Part shown: positions 9,771 to 19,673 of the stretch, in pieces | Layout of the letters: each line of letters opens with the position of its first letter | Numbering within the stretch: the first letter of the stretch is position 1 | Source of the DNA: Moesziomyces globuligerus | Lineage: Eukaryota; Basidiomycota; Ustilaginomycetes; Ustilaginales; Ustilaginaceae | NCBI GenBank assembly: GCA_030849465.1 | Contig: JARVLF010000012.1 | Coordinates: forward strand, 496,001 to 560,000 | Direction: 5' to 3' | DNA: 64,000 bases | Position numbers and translations under genes: made by a program | Notes under the pieces: model-generated | Databases searched by the model: none | What the model saw: the letters and a program-made list of their open reading frames with translations, nothing else | What the model was told of the DNA's origin: nothing

Positions 9771-11174
9771 CTAGGCCAGAAGGGGGATGAAAGCGAAGAG
9801 GGCAGCGAGGAGGATGGCGCTCGAGACGACGTGGGTCGTTGCGGCGGACGAGGTGGTTGCGGAAGCTGCGGCTGACGGTTGGGTGGGCAAGGTGGTGGGT
9901 GCGGAGGAGGTCGAGGCGCTCGAAGCGGGCGAGGCGGCCGACTTGGACCAGCCCTTTGGTCTCCAGCCGCGCTGAACGTTCGACTGGGCTTTTTCAAAGA
10001 GCACGGTTCTGCCCTGTCTGCTACCAAACACCTGGTCGGCATTGTGCGTCGCGCCCTCGATGACGGTGAGCGTATGTGCGAGCTTACCGCCGGACAGGTT
10101 GCTCCAATCGGGCAACTCGTCGCGGGTCAAGTTTCCGGGAAACCCGCTCACATCCTCGGCCGTCCTGGCCAGGAGGTTGATGTACTTCCACCACGCCAGA
10201 TTTCGATCCCTCCTTGCCACGCCGCCCTGGAGGATGGCCATGCAGTACTGATCGCCCGAAACGGCCGTGTCGTCGTAGCCGACAATGTAGCGTACATCGC
10301 GCTTGACGTTCTGCGCAAAGTAGTCCTGCGGCGTCTTCAAGCCGTCGAGCGTGCCGGTAAAGTTGACGAAACCGTACCGCCACGTGTTGTACAGCGGACA
10401 GCTGGCCTTGCTCGCCACGCTCGCATCCGTCGTTGGACGATGCTCGGTAAAGTAGACCGAAGACGAAGGATCGCCAGCGATGAACCTCACCTGCAGCTTG
10501 GTGGTCGAGAGCTCCTTGGCTACGATGCCGTAGCGGTTGATCAGCTGACCTCCACCGCCGTGTCCGACAAAGACGAGTTCCTCGAGCGCAGGGTATTTGG
10601 TCGCATTGGAAAACTCGTCGGCAAAGGCATCGAGAGCATCGAAGGAAGTCTCCTTGGCGTGGGTCGGGTGGATAGCAGCCTCGCCAGCCTGCCAGGCGTT
10701 GATGTCGTCCCAGGCGAGCTCGTGCGTCTTGTACTGGCCGCGGTTGAGTCGCTCCGAGTAGAACTGCGGCGCGACGACGATCGCGTTGGCATCTGCCGAA
10801 GCATAGCCGTCGTGCACCGCCGAGGTGAGGATGTCGTTCATCGTCTTCCAGTAGTCGCCTCCGTTGCGATTGCGACCGTGGATCATGACAAACGCCTGCT
10901 TGGCCTTGTCCGTCGCAGGATTGCGCGTCCAGTAGACCGCGAGTCTGTGGGTGCCCGTACCCACACCGAGCGTGGTGAGACGCGAACCAGCGGGCACCTT
11001 GGGCTTGGTGTGCTCCTCGTAGCCCAGGTTGGTACCCTCTTGTTGTGCGGTCAGCGTCGAAGCATCGCGTCGCCCGAGGTGGTGCGGCCGCTCGTGTCCG
11101 AACGGCACGTAATCCGCCAGCCCACCAGCGGCCAGCAACAGCGTCACTGCCGACGCGATCGTTGTACACCGCAT
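9771..11174 (-). CDS. Secreted, probably GPI-anchored alpha/beta-hydrolase-fold protein lacking the nucleophile Ser
   Basis: 467 residues from ATG 11174; the frame extends seven codons further but only to a GTG. Residues 1-21 form a signal peptide. The C-terminus is Ser/Thr/Ala-rich for about 45 residues and ends in a hydrophobic segment (VVSSAILLAALFAFIPLLA), a typical GPI-attachment layout. The body resembles fungal alpha/beta hydrolases: 'AFVMIHGRNRNGGDYW' near 95 gives the oxyanion-hole HG, and 'FVGHGGGGQLINRYG' near 202 is the nucleophile elbow. The elbow reads GHGGGG instead of GHSxGG: the codon at 10557-10559 gives Gly206 where Ser is expected. The late His (GATHNADQVF) is kept. It could be a pseudoenzyme or binding protein on the cell surface. 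Confidence 0.8.
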   Translation of the reverse strand: MRCTTIASAVTLLLAAGGLADYVPFGHERPHHLGRRDASTLTAQQEGTNLGYEEHTKPKVPAGSRLTTLGVGTGTHRLAVYWTRNPATDKAKQAFVMIHGRNRNGGDYWKTMNDILTSAVHDGYASADANAIVVAPQFYSERLNRGQYKTHELAWDDINAWQAGEAAIHPTHAKETSFDALDAFADEFSNATKYPALEELVFVGHGGGGQLINRYGIVAKELSTTKLQVRFIAGDPSSSVYFTEHRPTTDASVASKASCPLYNTWRYGFVNFTGTLDGLKTPQDYFAQNVKRDVRYIVGYDDTAVSGDQYCMAILQGGVARRDRNLAWWKYINLLARTAEDVSGFPGNLTRDELPDWSNLSGGKLAHTLTVIEGATHNADQVFGSRQGRTVLFEKAQSNVQRGWRPKGWSKSAASPASSASTSSAPTTLPTQPSAAASATTSSAATTHVVSSAILLAALFAFIPLLA

Positions 11175-12105
11175 CCTTGCTCGCAAGTCGTGCACCTTTG
11201 AACAGAGATACAGATGGTGGTGATGAAAAACGTCCGGTGCGACAGGCTACAGCTCGCAAGCCTCGGCTGAGGGAAGGCTCAAGGGCAGGTGTTGGACTCG
11301 GTCAGGCGGGATGTGCCAAGAGCGCGTGTGTCGATCATTGCCTGTTGCAGGGTGCGAGCTTTCGGGGGCAAGGGAGAGAGGTTTCATGCGGGTCGCTGGT
11401 CGAGTTGACCGCTGTCATGCGTTGCGTTTGAGGGTAGAGAGGGGGGGCCGCATGTTGACGCACACGCTGTTGGCTTGGCATGCTCAAAGGGCGGAGGCGC
11501 GGGGACAGAGGACGAGCTGGGTGGTGCGGAAGAGTGCTTTTGCCGAAGGGAAAAGCAAGCGAAGCGGTCCAAGACGCCGAGTTGCATTGTGCCAATGCAG
11601 ATCTGCAGCTCGGCGAGTGGCGGCGGCCAATTTGTCTTTAGCTGGAGAGGAAAGCGAGCTGCACCGACCGTGTGCTACCAGCTGGCGACGAGCCTCAACC
11701 ACGCGGTCAAGACATGCCTCAAACTCCGAGCTAGGAGAAAAAGAAAGAACGCCGAACGTCCAAAGCCAAAATGCCACCACGGCGCTGCTCGACAGCACGA
11801 CACAGTTGAATCGAATTTCCAAATGCTAGAAAGAAACGCTGCAGCTCACACGCCTCGCCGATTCGCGAGGCTCTCAACCATCCCTCAACGCACCGCGCTG
11901 GCGACCGGCTGGGCCTCCTCCCAACGCGCATGCTCGCAGCCAGCATGCAAGCCGTCGCTCTCCTCGGCCAGAGGTTGTCACACTCCCCGAGGACTCGCCT
12001 AAAGCCCGCATACATCCGCATCCTCACACTGACACGACGAGATCGACATTCTGACTGGCATCCCCCGTTCGATATTACCAAGGGCCATGTCCAGGGTTGA
12101 CGGAG
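11175..12105. other. Intergenic region upstream of the hydrolase-like gene
   Basis: This 0.93 kb stretch holds the promoter of the hydrolase-like gene and the 3' UTR of the zinc-cluster regulator. Short frames on both strands look random. Confidence 0.45.
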
Positions 12106-15100
12106 TTACTGTTGCAGGAACGCGGGCGGCAGCTCGAGCATGCTCCAGAATTCGCCAATCGTGTGGGCGGCCGGATTGAATGCAAACGGCGACGTCGTCA
12201 TCCCCGCCGTCGCACCCGCTCCTCCCATCCCAGCGCCTCCTGCATCAGCCGCTCCCGTCGCTACGCCACTCGCACCGCCATCCTCGGATACCTGGCCGGT
12301 CGCACCGCTGCTCCCGCCATGCATCCCAGCCTGTCGTGAGTGCGCCAGCGCAGCGGGTGGCGCCATCGACTGAGGTCCGCTGTTCCGTCCACCCTGGCCG
12401 TAGGGCATATTCGCATATCCTCGCGCCGCACCCGCCGCACCCGCCGCACCCGCCATCGCATTGGCCTGCCCGAAGCTCGCCATCATCCCGCCAGTGTACT
12501 CGCCGTAGCCCATCGCAGGCTGCGGTGGCTGCGCCCCTGTCGCCGGCGCCACGTTGGCGTTGGACGGCGCAGGCGCCAGCAAGCCGTGCCCCGACCCAGA
12601 GCCACCAGGCGTGTTGCCCGGCAGAGGCGTAAAGCTCATGCCCATCAGATCGGGCGCGGCCGCATTCTCGTTCCAGAAGAACGACTCGACGTCAAACAGA
12701 TTCGGCGCAAAGTCGAGCGAGCTGGGCGCATTCACGTTGCGCACGTACGCCTCGCTGCTCGTCACCCCGCCAAAGCCTCCGCTGCCCTTGCTCCAGCTCT
12801 CGTCGAACATCGCCATCCCCGCTGCCCCCGTCCCGATCCCGCCATTGGCAGCAGCAGCCACAGAGACCTCCTGCTGGGACGGACCAGGCGCGGGACTTCG
12901 GTTGCCGCCGCTCGAGCCGTCTTGATTCCGTCGGGCCGATGAGCCCTGCAGCGCGCCTTCGGTCTCGGCGATCCAGCTCGAGACCTTGGTCGTCGCCGCC
13001 ATCCCCGATCCCGCATTGGCCGCTTGCAGCGCAGCGATGCTCGCACGCCGCTGCGGCGGATCCGCACCCTGCTTGGACGCATCCTCGCCCACCACGGCAA
13101 AGCCGTCGAGCAGCAGCCGATGCGCCGACGCAGCAGGCCACGTCTCAGCCAGCTTCTTGAGCCACTGCACGCACAGCCCGTAGCGCCGCCGCGCGTCCGA
13201 GGCGATCTTGGCATCGGGCAGGCGCGCGTTAAAGACAAACATGACCGCCGCCGTAAAGAGGCAGTAGCCCAGATCGGTCGAGAGCCGATCGACAATGTCG
13301 CGCGACGACGCCTCGAGCAGATCGCAGATCGTGTTGGCCGCCAGCGTGCTCTGCCGATGGCTGTCGTTGTCCACCACCCTCGACATCGGCAGCCCCTCCT
13401 CCTGCGGAATGAACGGCCGATGCAGCAGCAGCCGCCCCGTATAGTACCACAGGTTGAGCGCAAAGAAGCTCGGGAACGGCCCTTCGTTCCGGCTGTCGTC
13501 CAGATGCAGGTGCGCAGGCAGCTTCTCCTTCCACTGCGTCAGCTGGCCATCCAGCTCGGCCAACACCTGCGCCTTGCCCTGCCGACGCAGCAGCGCCTTG
13601 CGTCGCAGCGAGTGCACCTCGTCCAGGATGCGCTCTACGATCTTGAACAGATGCACCCCCCAGTTGAGACACGACGGCGCGTGCAGACGTCGGCCCGCGT
13701 TGGAGGTGCCTGCCACCTGCTGCGCACCCGCCGCACCGGCAGGCTGCATCTCAAACTGATCCGACCACAGCTCGAACTCGTCGTCCTCTTCCTCGGAGAG
13801 AAGTGGCACATCAATGTCCTTGGCACGCAGGCCGACGGGTCGACCCATCTCGGCGCAGAGCACCTTGTCGACAATGTAGCAGTGCCAGATGATGCGGATG
13901 CGCGTCTCGCGCTGCACGCGGTCCTGCACGATCTCGGCGCGGTAGATCGGCCACCGATGCAGACCCATGTCGACCGCCATCGAGCCGGCGAGGTTCTGAA
14001 AGTTCCACGCGCGCGACAGGTCGCCCGTGCCGTGCGAGTACAGGCTCAGCAGCCAGCACGTCTGGATCGAGGCGATGTCTGGCCGGAGCCCCTTGGCGAG
14101 CACGTGGCGCTCGGCCGCCTGGCAAAACGACTGCGCACGCTCGAGATTGAGCGCACCCCTCGACTCGTCCTGGCTCGGCTTGGCCGTCGCCGCGCTCGCC
14201 GGAACCACGCAGGCCGCAATGGCGTAGATGGCATACAGCAGGCTCGGCTCGAGGCTCGCGCGCAGCTCTTCGCCCGAGAAGCCCGTGAACCAGGGCTTGT
14301 ACAGGATCGGATAGAACGGATGAAAGCCCTGCCAGTAGTAGCGAAACAGCCGATCGTTTTCTTCCAACGAGACCACCGGATCTTGCGTGGGTCCGTTGGC
14401 CGACGCCGTCTGTCCATCCCGACTCGTGCCCGGGTAGAGGCTTTGCAGATTGGCCGAGTCCTTGCGCAGACTCGACCGGGATAGGCGTGGCGAGCGGTCT
14501 TGCGAGCTGGCCGTGTCGCCCTCGCCCGTGTTGCGAGGCGGCGAGATCGGAAGGAAGACCGGGGGTTTCGAATGCGACGCCGTGTCCCCTGTGGCCCGGT
14601 CATCGCGCGAACGTCCACCGAACGGCGCAGAGGAACTCGAGGCGACCGAGCGAGAGGCAGCAATGCCTGCCGAGGGCGACTCGGCGCGGTGCTGACGCTG
14701 AAGGATGCCGATGCCGGAGCTCGAGCCGCGATAGACGATCTCGCCCTGGCGGGTCTCGCCGATCACGTCTTCCTCGGCTTCGGCTGCGGGATCCACCTCG
14801 TCTGCGTCGGCCTCGGCGCCCTCGTACGTTGCTTGCTCTGCCTTGACTCTTGCAGAGAGTGCGCCTCCTCGCTTGGCGGCGGATGCGCGTGAGGTTGGGG
14901 CGAGCAGGTGGTTGAGATCCGAAGCTCTGGCTTTGCCTCGAGCGTCGTTGATGGGTAGTTCGCGCTCGCCAGACACGCGGACGATCTCTGCGCCTGCATC
15001 GTCCTTGCCGAGGTGGTTGACGAGATCGCGGATGGTGGTCTCGAGCGTGCGGATGAGCTTTGCGCGGGCCGACTCCTTGGGTCCCGAACGGAATCCTTTG

Positions 15101-15627
15101 GGCGGGCCACGCTTGAGGCCAGTGTGGTTGTAGGTGCAGGGCGTGCCGAGCACCTGGCAGACCGAGCATTGCGGCTGACGACCGTCGCAGCGGCGCTTCT
15201 TGGTGCTGCACGGCTGACATGCCTTGGCGACCCGTGTGGACGGCTTGGACTCGAGCGCGCTGTCCGATCCCGCCGTATCTCCGGGCGACGTGGCGGCGGC
15301 GTGGGTCGACGACGAGGATGGCAGGGCAGCGGCGTCGCTGGACTGCTTGCGACGTTTGGGCGGAGAAGGGCGTTGCGACTGGGACAAATCTGTGGCAGAG
15401 GCGTACGAGCGAGAGGCCGGGACATGAGCAGACGACATGGGCGCGCGATCGGCGTCGTTGAAGACCTCGGGACTGGAGGCGCCTGACGAGTTCCGATAGG
15501 ACGCGTGCGACATGCGGCCAGCCGAAGTGTAGAGAGGCGAGGCCCGAGACGACGGCGCGTAGGATGCGTGCTCTGGATGCTGTAGCTGATGCGCCGCTGA
15601 GCGGTACGGATGAGGCGAGGAAGGCAT
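12106..15627 (-). CDS. Zn2Cys6 transcription factor with fungal-specific regulatory domain
   Basis: 1173 residues from ATG 15627. The frame is open 76 codons further to a GTG, but this is the first ATG. The binuclear zinc cluster is complete at about 137-163 with C-x2-C-x6-C-x6-C-x2-C-x6-C spacing (ACQPCSTKKRRCDGRQPQCS...), preceded by a basic PPKRRK stretch near 90. It is followed by 'LKRGPPKGF', a motif seen in Rgt1- and XlnR-like regulators, and a short helix that may dimerise. The fungal-specific transcription factor middle region runs roughly from 'FRYYWQGFHPFYPILYKPWF' (about 430) to about 800. The remainder is Gly/Ala/Ser/Pro-rich, ending in a short conserved-looking acidic/aromatic tail (FWSMLELPPAFLQQ). 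It lies between the hydrolase-like and MFS genes, so local regulation of a cluster is possible but unproven. Confidence 0.9.
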   Translation of the reverse strand: MPSSPHPYRSAAHQLQHPEHASYAPSSRASPLYTSAGRMSHASYRNSSGASSPEVFNDADRAPMSSAHVPASRSYASATDLSQSQRPSPPKRRKQSSDAAALPSSSSTHAAATSPGDTAGSDSALESKPSTRVAKACQPCSTKKRRCDGRQPQCSVCQVLGTPCTYNHTGLKRGPPKGFRSGPKESARAKLIRTLETTIRDLVNHLGKDDAGAEIVRVSGERELPINDARGKARASDLNHLLAPTSRASAAKRGGALSARVKAEQATYEGAEADADEVDPAAEAEEDVIGETRQGEIVYRGSSSGIGILQRQHRAESPSAGIAASRSVASSSSAPFGGRSRDDRATGDTASHSKPPVFLPISPPRNTGEGDTASSQDRSPRLSRSSLRKDSANLQSLYPGTSRDGQTASANGPTQDPVVSLEENDRLFRYYWQGFHPFYPILYKPWFTGFSGEELRASLEPSLLYAIYAIAACVVPASAATAKPSQDESRGALNLERAQSFCQAAERHVLAKGLRPDIASIQTCWLLSLYSHGTGDLSRAWNFQNLAGSMAVDMGLHRWPIYRAEIVQDRVQRETRIRIIWHCYIVDKVLCAEMGRPVGLRAKDIDVPLLSEEEDDEFELWSDQFEMQPAGAAGAQQVAGTSNAGRRLHAPSCLNWGVHLFKIVERILDEVHSLRRKALLRRQGKAQVLAELDGQLTQWKEKLPAHLHLDDSRNEGPFPSFFALNLWYYTGRLLLHRPFIPQEEGLPMSRVVDNDSHRQSTLAANTICDLLEASSRDIVDRLSTDLGYCLFTAAVMFVFNARLPDAKIASDARRRYGLCVQWLKKLAETWPAASAHRLLLDGFAVVGEDASKQGADPPQRRASIAALQAANAGSGMAATTKVSSWIAETEGALQGSSARRNQDGSSGGNRSPAPGPSQQEVSVAAAANGGIGTGAAGMAMFDESWSKGSGGFGGVTSSEAYVRNVNAPSSLDFAPNLFDVESFFWNENAAAPDLMGMSFTPLPGNTPGGSGSGHGLLAPAPSNANVAPATGAQPPQPAMGYGEYTGGMMASFGQANAMAGAAGAAGAARGYANMPYGQGGRNSGPQSMAPPAALAHSRQAGMHGGSSGATGQVSEDGGASGVATGAADAGGAGMGGAGATAGMTTSPFAFNPAAHTIGEFWSMLELPPAFLQQ

Positions 15628-16590
15628 GGCGCTCGCCGATGAGTTTGCCAGGAGCAGGCAAGGCCACTTTGAGAGTCGCACGGGATCTGAAACGCAGCAC
15701 CCTTGGCCAGGTCGTTGAGGAAGATGGAGCAATCGAGAGGTGCTAATGTCGGATGCTTTATGCTTGCATGGTGATGCGGATGGAGAGGGCCAGGTCTGGC
15801 TTTGCGTGTGGGCGGGCTTGATGGAGCCAGGCGATTGGAAGATGAGGGGTCGCACCGACGTCGAGACCTCGTCGCTGGGAAAGGGTACTGATTAGATCGA
15901 GTCTGGAAGCAAGCGGTCCGGGATGCGAGCAGGGCGGTGAGAGCAAAGGTCCTGGAGCGGAAGGGACGGGACAAAGGTGTGATAGGTGGGATCGGAAGAG
16001 GACTGCACGGTGCGATCGTGTGGATCGTACAATCTGCGACTCCGGGATCCGCGTTGGGATATCAGACAGTAGTCGGAAGTGTGCCGGTACCAGATGAGTG
16101 TGCAGTTGTGGAGAGAACCCACTCACCTCTCGACATTTCACACCTTATACAGCTCACTCGCCTCAGCATCCTCACCCTCATCCTACAGGCTGCTTTCCCC
16201 GCCTCCTTCAGCCGCTCATCCACTTCCAGGGTCTTCGTTTTTTTCGACCCTTTTTTCCCGCCATTGAATGTCGCTTTTTTCCTTTTGCACCAATTCCCCA
16301 TCCAGATGTGATCTGTGAATGCGTCTGTCTCTTCCCGTCGTCCTTTGTTCTCATGCACGACATATCATCAACCTCGGAGTCGACAATGGGATGGCACTGT
16401 GCGAGGCTTGAAGATGCACTGCTGTTCCTGACGACCAATCACAAATAATCTGCCTCACGAATCTGCAAAGGGCGGCCACGTGACAGCATCGCTAGGCATC
16501 TCATCTTCCTCATCCGTGTCTCAACGTTCCCCTCAGGCCAGACAGGTCGTCCAAATCTGCAAACGTGACCGTGGTTTCTCCGTTAGGACT
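15628..16590. other. Intergenic region upstream of the Zn2Cys6 gene
   Basis: This region of about 0.96 kb contains the regulator promoter and the 3' UTR of the MFS gene. It carries a T-rich element with TTTCCCGCC at 16250-16266, discussed in the findings. No coding frame is convincing. Confidence 0.45.
16250..16266. promoter_or_regulatory. T-run plus TTTCCCGCC element, copy 1
   Basis: The 17-base string CTTTTTTCCCGCCATTG occurs here, about 620 bases upstream of the zinc-cluster regulator start, and again at 37889-37905. The core TTTCCCGCC resembles an E2F/MBF-type site. Function is inference only. Confidence 0.3.
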
Positions 16591-18330
16591 TTACAGCGTG
16601 TATCTGAACTGTGGGCTTCGATCGCCGATGGGAGCCCGGGTCTTGCCCTCGTCGACGAGCTTTTGGTAGGCGGCCCAGTTGCCCTCTCGTCTGCCTTGGT
16701 CTCTGGCCCTGTTCTCGCTCCAGCACCACCAGACGTTGAGGGCGATGAACAACCAAGCGCCGATCAGGCTGGCCAGCACGACCGAGTGGCCTTGGATGTA
16801 GCGGGGCGCCCACTGAGGCTGGTAGATGAAGGTGGCCACAAAGCCAGCGAGGTTGGCGATCATGAGCTGGAGCGCATTGACGGTGGCGCGCTTGTAGAGG
16901 CCCGAGGTGTTGTTGATGGGGATGGAGAGGATGCAGGGTGCGACGGGGTAGATGCCGAGGGCGATGAGGAAGGTTGCGCCGTACTTGACCTTGGCATTGC
17001 TGGTGGCAAGGAGCATGATGTAGCCGATCATCGAGATGGGGAGGAGGCCGAGGATGTAGGGGCCACGCATTCGGGTCTTGTCGGCGCAGTAGGCGATGAT
17101 GATGACGAGTACCGTTGCGGGGACGTAGGGTGGGACGGTGAGGAGCTGGAGGCGGGTGGTCGTGATGGTCGGGTAGATGCCGCGCAGGATGGTGGGGAGG
17201 AAGAGGCTGAACGAGTAGAGGCAGTTGCAGATCAGCAGGTAGGCAAGACCCGTGAACCAGGCTTGGGGCTCGGCGAGGCCGCGTCGAACTTCGCGCCACT
17301 CGAACTGCTCCTCTTCGAACACCATCGCCTGACGAACGGCAGCGCTGTTGGCATCGCCCGCAGGCACGATGGCGTTAGGGGCACTGATGGGGGGAAGGCG
17401 CTTCTCCGTGTCCGAGTCGGGCTTGAGGATGGGTGCTACACCAGCGGCAGCCGCACGGTTGTTCTGCTGGTCGCGGCCGAGCACGGCAAGCATGAGCTCG
17501 CGTTCGTCGTCGCGCAGGAACTTGGACTTCTTGACCGACGCTGGCAGCATCCACCATGCAAAGCATGCGAACACAATCGTGATGAGCCCCTCGACGATGA
17601 AGATCCAACGCCATCCTGCGACACCCCTCGCCGTCGCCGGCTTGAGCGCAGCGAACATTCGATTCTGAACTCCCGAGCCGTCCAACTGGATCAAGCCCGT
17701 GGCGAGCAACCCACCAAAGGCGCCGGACAAGCTCGCACCGGCATAGAAGTAGGCGATACGAACCTGCACCATGTACCGCGGATACAGCTGCGACAGATAG
17801 AGAGGCATGCCAGGAAGAAGTCCGCCTTCGAGCATTCCCAGGATGAGACGCACGGCGCAGAGCCCTGCAAAGTTCTTGACCAGGCCGAAGAAGACGGTCA
17901 CAATGCCCCAGCAGAAGACGATAAAGGGGAGCCAGAACTTGGCGCCGAAGCGGCGCAGCGCCATGTTGCTCGGGATCTCCGAGGCGATGTAGGTGATGTA
18001 GAAGATGGCGAGTGCGATGTTGAACTTGTTGCCGTCAAGACGGAGGTCAGCCGTCAGGCCGGCGACTTTGGCGTTACCTATGTTGCTACGGTCTATAAAA
18101 TTTGCCAACCAAAGCAACCCAAGAGGCGGCACTGCACGCCAATCGAGCTTGGTGATGCCGCGACGCCAGGTGGCGTACTGCTCCGGGTCGGCGGGGAGGC
18201 CGCGTTCGTCGAAGCGGACGCTGCTCTCGTCGTTGTGCGAGGCGATGGAGGGTGTGCGATCCGCCGAGTAGTTGTGGTCCGTGGTCTCGTACACGACCAG
18301 GTCCGCCTTTTCCTTGGCATCGGCCGACAT
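16591..18330 (-). CDS. MFS transporter, anion:cation symporter (Dal5/Tna1-like) family
   Basis: 579 residues from ATG 18330; an upstream extension reaches only a TTG. The protein has the MFS layout of 12 membrane segments. ACS-family marks are visible: 'LLWLANFIDRSNIGNAKVAGL' after a short N-terminal tail, 'FYITYIASEIPSNMALRRFG', 'RLILGMLEGGLLPGMPLYLSQLYPR' and 'GWRWIFIVEGLITIVFA' before the central loop. Known members carry allantoate, nicotinate, pantothenate, biotin and other carboxylates across the plasma membrane. The central loop has a long extra Ala/Pro-rich insert (after LGRDQQNN up to EEEQFEW). The gene follows the Zn2Cys6 regulator on the same strand. The substrate is unknown. Confidence 0.9.
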   Translation of the reverse strand: MSADAKEKADLVVYETTDHNYSADRTPSIASHNDESSVRFDERGLPADPEQYATWRRGITKLDWRAVPPLGLLWLANFIDRSNIGNAKVAGLTADLRLDGNKFNIALAIFYITYIASEIPSNMALRRFGAKFWLPFIVFCWGIVTVFFGLVKNFAGLCAVRLILGMLEGGLLPGMPLYLSQLYPRYMVQVRIAYFYAGASLSGAFGGLLATGLIQLDGSGVQNRMFAALKPATARGVAGWRWIFIVEGLITIVFACFAWWMLPASVKKSKFLRDDERELMLAVLGRDQQNNRAAAAGVAPILKPDSDTEKRLPPISAPNAIVPAGDANSAAVRQAMVFEEEQFEWREVRRGLAEPQAWFTGLAYLLICNCLYSFSLFLPTILRGIYPTITTTRLQLLTVPPYVPATVLVIIIAYCADKTRMRGPYILGLLPISMIGYIMLLATSNAKVKYGATFLIALGIYPVAPCILSIPINNTSGLYKRATVNALQLMIANLAGFVATFIYQPQWAPRYIQGHSVVLASLIGAWLFIALNVWWCWSENRARDQGRREGNWAAYQKLVDEGKTRAPIGDRSPQFRYTL

Positions 18331-19673
18331 TGTGGCTTTCTTCACCAGGCGGAGGCGATTACGAACGGTGTGTCGGAGTGCGTGGCGCGAGACTTTACGC
18401 TGCAGAGGATCGTCAGGTGTCTGTAGAGGGAGGCTAAATCGAGGGCTGTCGGAGGTGTATGCTGGCAAGTGCGGTCTTTATAGTCCCCCGCAGGTAGGTC
18501 GAGCTGAGGAGGACATGTGAGCATGTGGCTTGCGTTATGGGAGGCACGGCGCCGTCCGCTGATCCAGGCGAGCTTCTTGGCGACGATGCGTGGGAGAGCA
18601 GCATTGGCATCCACCGCCTCGCTTGGATCGATGCGATAGGAACGCCTCAACCCCCGCAAACCTCGCCACAAGTCCACGCGGGTCTTGCAACCGGAGGCAA
18701 AGGCGGGGCAGAGGACGACCAGCGCGGAGATTACCCCACACTGGTGTTCGGGCAGACTTGACCTATGAGGATGTGGCCAACAGTGGCGCTGGGGCGAGCA
18801 AGAGCGTTGGGCGGTAATGCAGTGCGGGGCCACGTTCGACAGGCCGAAGCGGCGATACCGACTGCGCAGTGTGGAAGTGCATAAGCGGGTCGGCGGTGCG
18901 GCCCCACGCGGCAAGGCGGCGAAAATACCCCGCAATTCTGCAGGCAAAAGGTGGGGGTTGCCGGCGACGCAACCGCCACAGCGACTCTTCGCCGGACTCC
19001 AACATGACGCTGCATCCCCCCCCTCGCTTCGCCCTACGCCAACCTCGCCTACGTACCGTCCACCCCACGCGCGCTCCCAACTCCCCACCTTCGTACAGCT
19101 GTTGCTCCCCCGCGCGCACTTCGGCTAAAGCATTACTTTTGGGTATGAGATCAACCAACTCCGCAGCCGTGGAATTCGCCGATTCACCTTGGGTCGTCTC
19201 TTTCGTACGACCGGATATCTCGGTGGACCGCTGATGGCCCGCATCGGCCAGATTGGATCGGGCTTCAGTCGTCCTATGCTGCTCGCTCGAGGTCGAGATG
19301 AAATCACATGGACTGGCTCAAAAAGGATAGGGCAAAGGGTCGAGAGGCGCCGAAGCGATCTGTGCGCTGGTCGTTTCGGATGAGATCGACCGAAAGTGCC
19401 GGGGGAGAGGACAGAAGACGTGCGGCTCGAGGTTTTCCCCACCTCACTGTGTTCGGTCGGGCTTCCATGCAGCGGAGTTGCACATCGGGCTCTCTTCCAT
19501 GCCGTCCCTTCAGCCCCTTCTGCCGTCTTCACTTCGTTCCGCTCGGAGGCAGAAGCCGCGAACGACATGCGCTGGTCTAACACTCGGGTCGCTCGGATCT
19601 TCGCGATGGCGGAACAAGACATTGGTTTCATGATGTGCTGCGTGTATACAAAGGGCCCGGCGATCGAGGGCAT
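18331..19673. other. Intergenic region upstream of the MFS gene
   Basis: This 1.34 kb region contains the MFS promoter (TATA at 18477-18482) and the 3' UTR of the ceramide synthase gene. I see no further gene. Confidence 0.5.
18477..18482 (-). promoter_or_regulatory. TATA box of the MFS transporter gene
   Basis: TATAAA on the minus strand, about 150 bases upstream of ATG 18330, in a GC-rich setting where AT-rich hexamers are rare. Confidence 0.5.

Noticed and set aside
15628..15855. N-terminal extension of the Zn2Cys6 protein
   Set aside because: It begins with GTG; the first ATG of the frame is at 15627. The same reasoning was used for the TTG/GTG extensions of the MFS, hydrolase, GH32, P450, RRP14, DPH3 and 190-aa genes.
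16480..18426. Long plus-strand frame over the MFS transporter
   Set aside because: The minus-strand frame has clear MFS membrane segments; the plus frame is acidic low complexity.
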